This document shows, piece after piece, positions 61,506 to 64,000 of a DNA stretch of 64,000 bases. The stretch is from Fibrobacter sp. UBA4297. Lineage in GTDB: Bacteria; Fibrobacterota; Fibrobacteria; Fibrobacterales; Fibrobacteraceae. Position 1 is the stretch's first letter; every line of letters begins with the position of its first letter. The notes under the pieces were generated by a model, which was given only the letters and a program-made list of their open reading frames with translations, did no database searches and had not been told where the DNA came from. The DNA lies in assembly GCF_002394865.1 (NCBI RefSeq), contig NZ_DGUZ01000013.1, forward strand, positions 109,000-172,999. Reading direction: 5' to 3'. The translations under genes were made by a program, and so were the position numbers.

Positions 61506-62615
61506 CTATTTAGAATTGAATAAAGTTGAAAGGTCTACGAGAGTAGTGCCTTGCTTTGCCGTTTTTGCGGCGATATCCTCAATTTTAGACAAATTTTGTT
61601 CCGTCAGTGGGATAATCATAATCGATGTCCCGCTTTTGGGCGCTTCCCTGAGCTTTTGATGGATGTAGTCCTCAATTGAACTGTTTTCTGGATTGTAAGG
61701 GAACGCTATTTTGCATACAAGTTTAAAGTCCTTGCAGGTCTGTGGTACGACCGTTCGGTCTTCCATGGACAAGTCCATAAACCACATGTCGTTTTTTTCT
61801 GCGGGCTTGAGAATGGCTTGCAAAAGTTGTTTGTGCTTGACCGCTTGTTCGCCATAGCGAGTTGCAATGCCTGCTGCGCTTGGGAGAACCTCTTTTGCTT
61901 TGTTGATGGTTTCTTCGATTTGTTCTGCCGTGTGGTGGATGCGGAGTGGACGCAATTTGTTGTGAACTTTGTTTAGCTTGGTCGATTCCATGGCAAGCCA
62001 AAGAACGATTTCCTTGTTGCGGATTTTGTCTAAACTCTTATAAAATTTTTCATCGACTCCGAATGGTGGAATCAGCATGTCAAACGGGTAGTCTAGGTTG
62101 TTTAGCTTAGCGATGATTTCTGGAGTAAGGCTTGTTGTCTGGAATACAACTGACATGAGCGACGCATTTTTCATAAAAATATTTTCTGAAACTTGGAGCG
62201 TCAGATGAAGCGAGTCTCCTTGAGGTGTTAAAACGTCTACCCATGCCGATTGGTAGGCGTTGGGATTTTCGCTCAGTTCTTCCATCGAAAGGATTGTGCC
62301 ACCGTGTGCCTGAATGAATTTTTGGGCTTGCAGGAGATAGACTACAATTGTTTTTCCGCGAGCGAGAGTCCAAATGGTTCGCTTGGAACGTTTCGAAAAA
62401 CTAGACGAAATAATTTTCATCTCGTCTTGCAGCCTTTGTGCGAAATTAACAGTGTCTTTTTCTGTTGGTGCTACTTTGGATTCTTGAATGCCTGTAGTTT
62501 CTTCAATTTTTTCGAGAATAAGTTGCGCTTTATCCTGGTTGTTCAAAAAATAGGACAGCCCTGCAAAAATCCCCGATGCTAAAAATAGTGCGACAATGTG
62601 TTTAAGCTTTATCAT
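61506..62615 (-). CDS. Possible divergent polysaccharide deacetylase, membrane-anchored
   Basis: 369 residues with an N-terminal membrane anchor (HIVALFLASGIFAGLSYFL) and a helical spacer. The region ~190-365 resembles divergent polysaccharide deacetylases (YibQ-like, PF04748) in order of elements: FDMLIPPFGVDEKFYKSL, EIVLWLAMES, LPSAAGIATRYGEQAVKHKQ, MWFMDLSMEDRTVVPQTCKD and KSGTSIMIIPLTEQNLSKIE. The usual metal-binding residues are not clear, so enzyme activity is doubtful. It shares a 30-bp divergent gap with miaA and probably a message with pdxJ. The family call is tentative. Confidence 0.55.
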   Translation of the reverse strand: MIKLKHIVALFLASGIFAGLSYFLNNQDKAQLILEKIEETTGIQESKVAPTEKDTVNFAQRLQDEMKIISSSFSKRSKRTIWTLARGKTIVVYLLQAQKFIQAHGGTILSMEELSENPNAYQSAWVDVLTPQGDSLHLTLQVSENIFMKNASLMSVVFQTTSLTPEIIAKLNNLDYPFDMLIPPFGVDEKFYKSLDKIRNKEIVLWLAMESTKLNKVHNKLRPLRIHHTAEQIEETINKAKEVLPSAAGIATRYGEQAVKHKQLLQAILKPAEKNDMWFMDLSMEDRTVVPQTCKDFKLVCKIAFPYNPENSSIEDYIHQKLREAPKSGTSIMIIPLTEQNLSKIEDIAAKTAKQGTTLVDLSTLFNSK

Positions 62616-62645
62616 CTCATCTACAAATATAACTACATTGAGCCC

Positions 62646-63545
62646 ATGGCTATTCTATTTGCACTTGTTGGAGCGACTGGTGTTGGCAAGTCTCGCCTTT
62701 CACTGGAACTGGCGGAACACTTTGACGCCGAAATCATCGGTGTTGATTCTCGTCAAATCTACAAGGGCTTTGCGATAGGGACCGCACAGCCGTCTCATGA
62801 GGACTTGGTTCGGGTAAAACACCATCTAGTTGATTTTCTCGACCCCCGACAGGTTTTTTCTGCGGGTGACTTTTGTGCAAATGTGAAAAAGCTTTTGGCC
62901 GATAATCCTGGTCAAAATTATATCTTGGTGGGTGGTACTGGACTTTATCTACAATCTTTGATGCTTGGACTCCCGCAGATTCCGAAAATTGATGAATCAG
63001 TTCGTAAGTCATTTGAGGAAGATGCCGCTAAGTTTGGAAGTAAAACTTTATACGAAAAAGCGAAACAGGCGGACCCCGAAGCGATGGAAAAGGTTGAACT
63101 GAACAACGTTCAACGCATTATCCGGATTTTAGAAGTTTTTCAGCTGACGGGGCGTAAACTCTCGGAATGGCAAAAGGAACGTGAAGGTGGCGTGGGTGAA
63201 GTTCCTGTGTTCTGGTTAAACCGCAGTCGCGAAAATCTTTATGCGCGTATTGATGCTCGCGTGGATGAGATGATAGCTGATGGTTGGCTTGAAGAAATTC
63301 ATAGTTTAGCTAAAACCGTGCCGTTAGAAGCTCCTGCATGGCAAAGTCTCGGCTATAAAGAACTTTTGTGCGCAAAAGACGGCAATCAAGTGGAAATGAT
63401 TCTCGAAGATGTCAAGCGAAAGACGCGAAATTACGCCAAAAGGCAATTGACGTGGTTCCGTTGGCAGGTAAAATCGACCGAAGTAGACTTGGATACCTGT
63501 ACAAGCCCTCTGGAATATATCCATAAAAGAGTGATTACCCCATAA
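62646..63545 (+). CDS. miaA: tRNA dimethylallyltransferase
   Basis: Adds a dimethylallyl group to A37 of tRNAs that read UNN codons. The ATG at 62646 (MAILFALVGATGVGKS) is chosen; a longer frame from 62598 would overlap the divergent promoter. P-loop GATGVGKS, the substrate motif VDSRQIYKGFAIGTAQPS, KHHLVDFLDP, YILVGGTGLY, NNVQRIIRILEV and the C-terminal KRKTRNYAKRQLTWFR are all present. The length of 299 is normal. hfq does not follow, unlike in many proteobacteria. Confidence 0.95.
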   Translation: MAILFALVGATGVGKSRLSLELAEHFDAEIIGVDSRQIYKGFAIGTAQPSHEDLVRVKHHLVDFLDPRQVFSAGDFCANVKKLLADNPGQNYILVGGTGLYLQSLMLGLPQIPKIDESVRKSFEEDAAKFGSKTLYEKAKQADPEAMEKVELNNVQRIIRILEVFQLTGRKLSEWQKEREGGVGEVPVFWLNRSRENLYARIDARVDEMIADGWLEEIHSLAKTVPLEAPAWQSLGYKELLCAKDGNQVEMILEDVKRKTRNYAKRQLTWFRWQVKSTEVDLDTCTSPLEYIHKRVITP

Positions 63546-63739
63546 AAGGGCTGTTTTTAGGACTCGTCAAAAATTTTTTCTCCAAAAATTGGACATGAAA
63601 AGGGCAAATTGCCTTTTTTCTTTTGGGGTGCTTTTAAAAAAGTGGTGAATAGAATGTGAATATCATGATGTGGAACCGGAAGACAACCCGTTTTTAACGA
63701 AAAAAGTGAAAAAAAGTGAATTTTTTTTACGCTGACCCC
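63546..63739. other. AT-rich intergenic stretch, nothing recognised
   Basis: Follows miaA. Holds runs of T and A (AAAATTTTTTCTCCAAAAAT, AAAAAAGTGAATTTTTTTT) but no clear hairpin terminator or gene. Confidence 0.5.
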
Positions 63740-63767
63740 TTGTTTTTATTCCTGAAAATTCTATAAT
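63740..63767 (+). promoter_or_regulatory. Sigma-70-like promoter
   Basis: TTGTTT (63740-63745), 16-bp spacer, TATAAT (63762-63767). This is the most consensus-like promoter in the window. Transcription would start near 63774 and run off the right edge. Confidence 0.65.
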
Positions 63768-63773
63768 TGGTCT

Positions 63774-64000
63774 CACCCTCGAACGGGTCACCCAAAACGA
63801 CCTGAACGAGACGAAAGCCCGCGAGACTTTCGGGAAGATTGAAGGAATCGGAGATGTGCTTAGTGACGGCCCAAGAAAATTTCTTGGAAGTCAATTAATC
63901 AAGAGGCGAGAGTCGCGACCAAGCTTGCTTGGACATGACCGAGCCGAAGATTTAAGCGATACTTTAAGTATCGCCATTTACGAAAAACAGGACAGACTAT
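63774..64000 (+). ncRNA. Hairpin-rich non-coding transcript or long leader, cut by window edge
   Basis: At least 227 nt after the promoter without a real gene. Hairpins: CGAAAG-CTTTCG (63812-63831), overlapping an alternative CCCG-CGGG; CCAAGAAA-TTTCTTGG (63871-63887); then the repeat element with CCAAGC-TT-GCTTGG and GCGATAC-GTATCGC. Only tiny frames are present (63854, 63935). It may be the leader of a gene outside the window or a stable RNA. Confidence 0.45.
63907..63975. repeat. Second copy of the two-box, two-hairpin mini-element
   Basis: CGAGAGTCGC (63907-63916) and ATGACCGAG (63935-63943) match the element at 35407-35492. The hairpin after each box has a different sequence but is again perfectly paired: CCAAGC/GCTTGG and GCGATAC/GTATCGC. 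Both copies end in GCC just after the second hairpin. No target duplication is visible here. Confidence 0.7.

Noticed and set aside
1..64000. tRNA or rRNA genes
   Set aside because: No GTTCGAATCC-type T loop with matching acceptor arms and no rRNA core sequences were noticed by eye; a tRNAscan run would settle it.

Overview
The window looks like a chromosomal piece of a Fibrobacter-type bacterium (phylum Fibrobacterota). The grounds are a TIGR02147-type regulator paired with a lipoprotein, many large lipoproteins with Ser-rich or Pro-rich linkers, a secreted pectinesterase and pectate lyase with carbohydrate-binding modules, a C-terminal tail like a type IX secretion sorting domain, and lpxB (a Gram-negative outer membrane). 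This assignment comes from gene families and style, not from a database search. I saw no rRNA, tRNA, CRISPR array or complete insertion sequence.

Layout. 1-6006: a glycosyltransferase (5' end outside the window) with a flippase-like membrane protein, then a UvrD-like helicase fused in frame to a PlsC-like acyltransferase, murI and an unknown gene. 6124-9487 (minus strand): a degraded outer-membrane-protein fragment, a large lipoprotein and a second flippase-like protein. 9571-12405: an operator-like array and a LamG-repeat lipoprotein. 12482-20500: a family 2 glycosyltransferase, dnaE, lpxB and, convergent and overlapping, mutL, whose endonuclease site is degraded. 20602-24209: an unknown gene, a likely structured small RNA, threonine synthase and inverted arrays of 7-bp repeats. 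24210-29857: a compact run of lipoprotein, beta-barrel protein, Lys/Ala-tailed DUF4912 protein and GH57 glucan branching enzyme. 29878-34882: an AT-rich A-B-A-B tandem array of secreted proteins of unknown function. 34932-36233: an Rpn/PD-(D/E)XK family gene broken by a 78-bp insertion and a frameshift, and a small 3' remnant of the A/B family.

36358-44304: an MBL-fold hydrolase, purF, a lipoprotein with two CBM11-like domains, and valS. 44305-51206 (all minus strand): pectate lyase, pectin methylesterase, two unknown genes and a nitroreductase. 51643-58221: TIGR02147 regulator plus lipoprotein, monomeric isocitrate dehydrogenase and a lone OLD-family nuclease. 58849-63545: a membrane protein with truA, pdxJ with a deacetylase-like gene, and miaA. 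63740-64000: a strong promoter leading into a hairpin-rich non-coding stretch that contains a second copy of the element inserted in the Rpn gene.

Housekeeping genes for replication, repair, translation and the envelope are mixed with surface and secreted proteins for polysaccharide use. The least explained parts are the small dispersed elements (a two-hairpin mini-element with target duplication, 7-bp inverted arrays, GTCATTCCC palindromes), the A/B secreted family, a candidate non-coding RNA, and a repeated ATGATAC operator shared by two lipoprotein genes.
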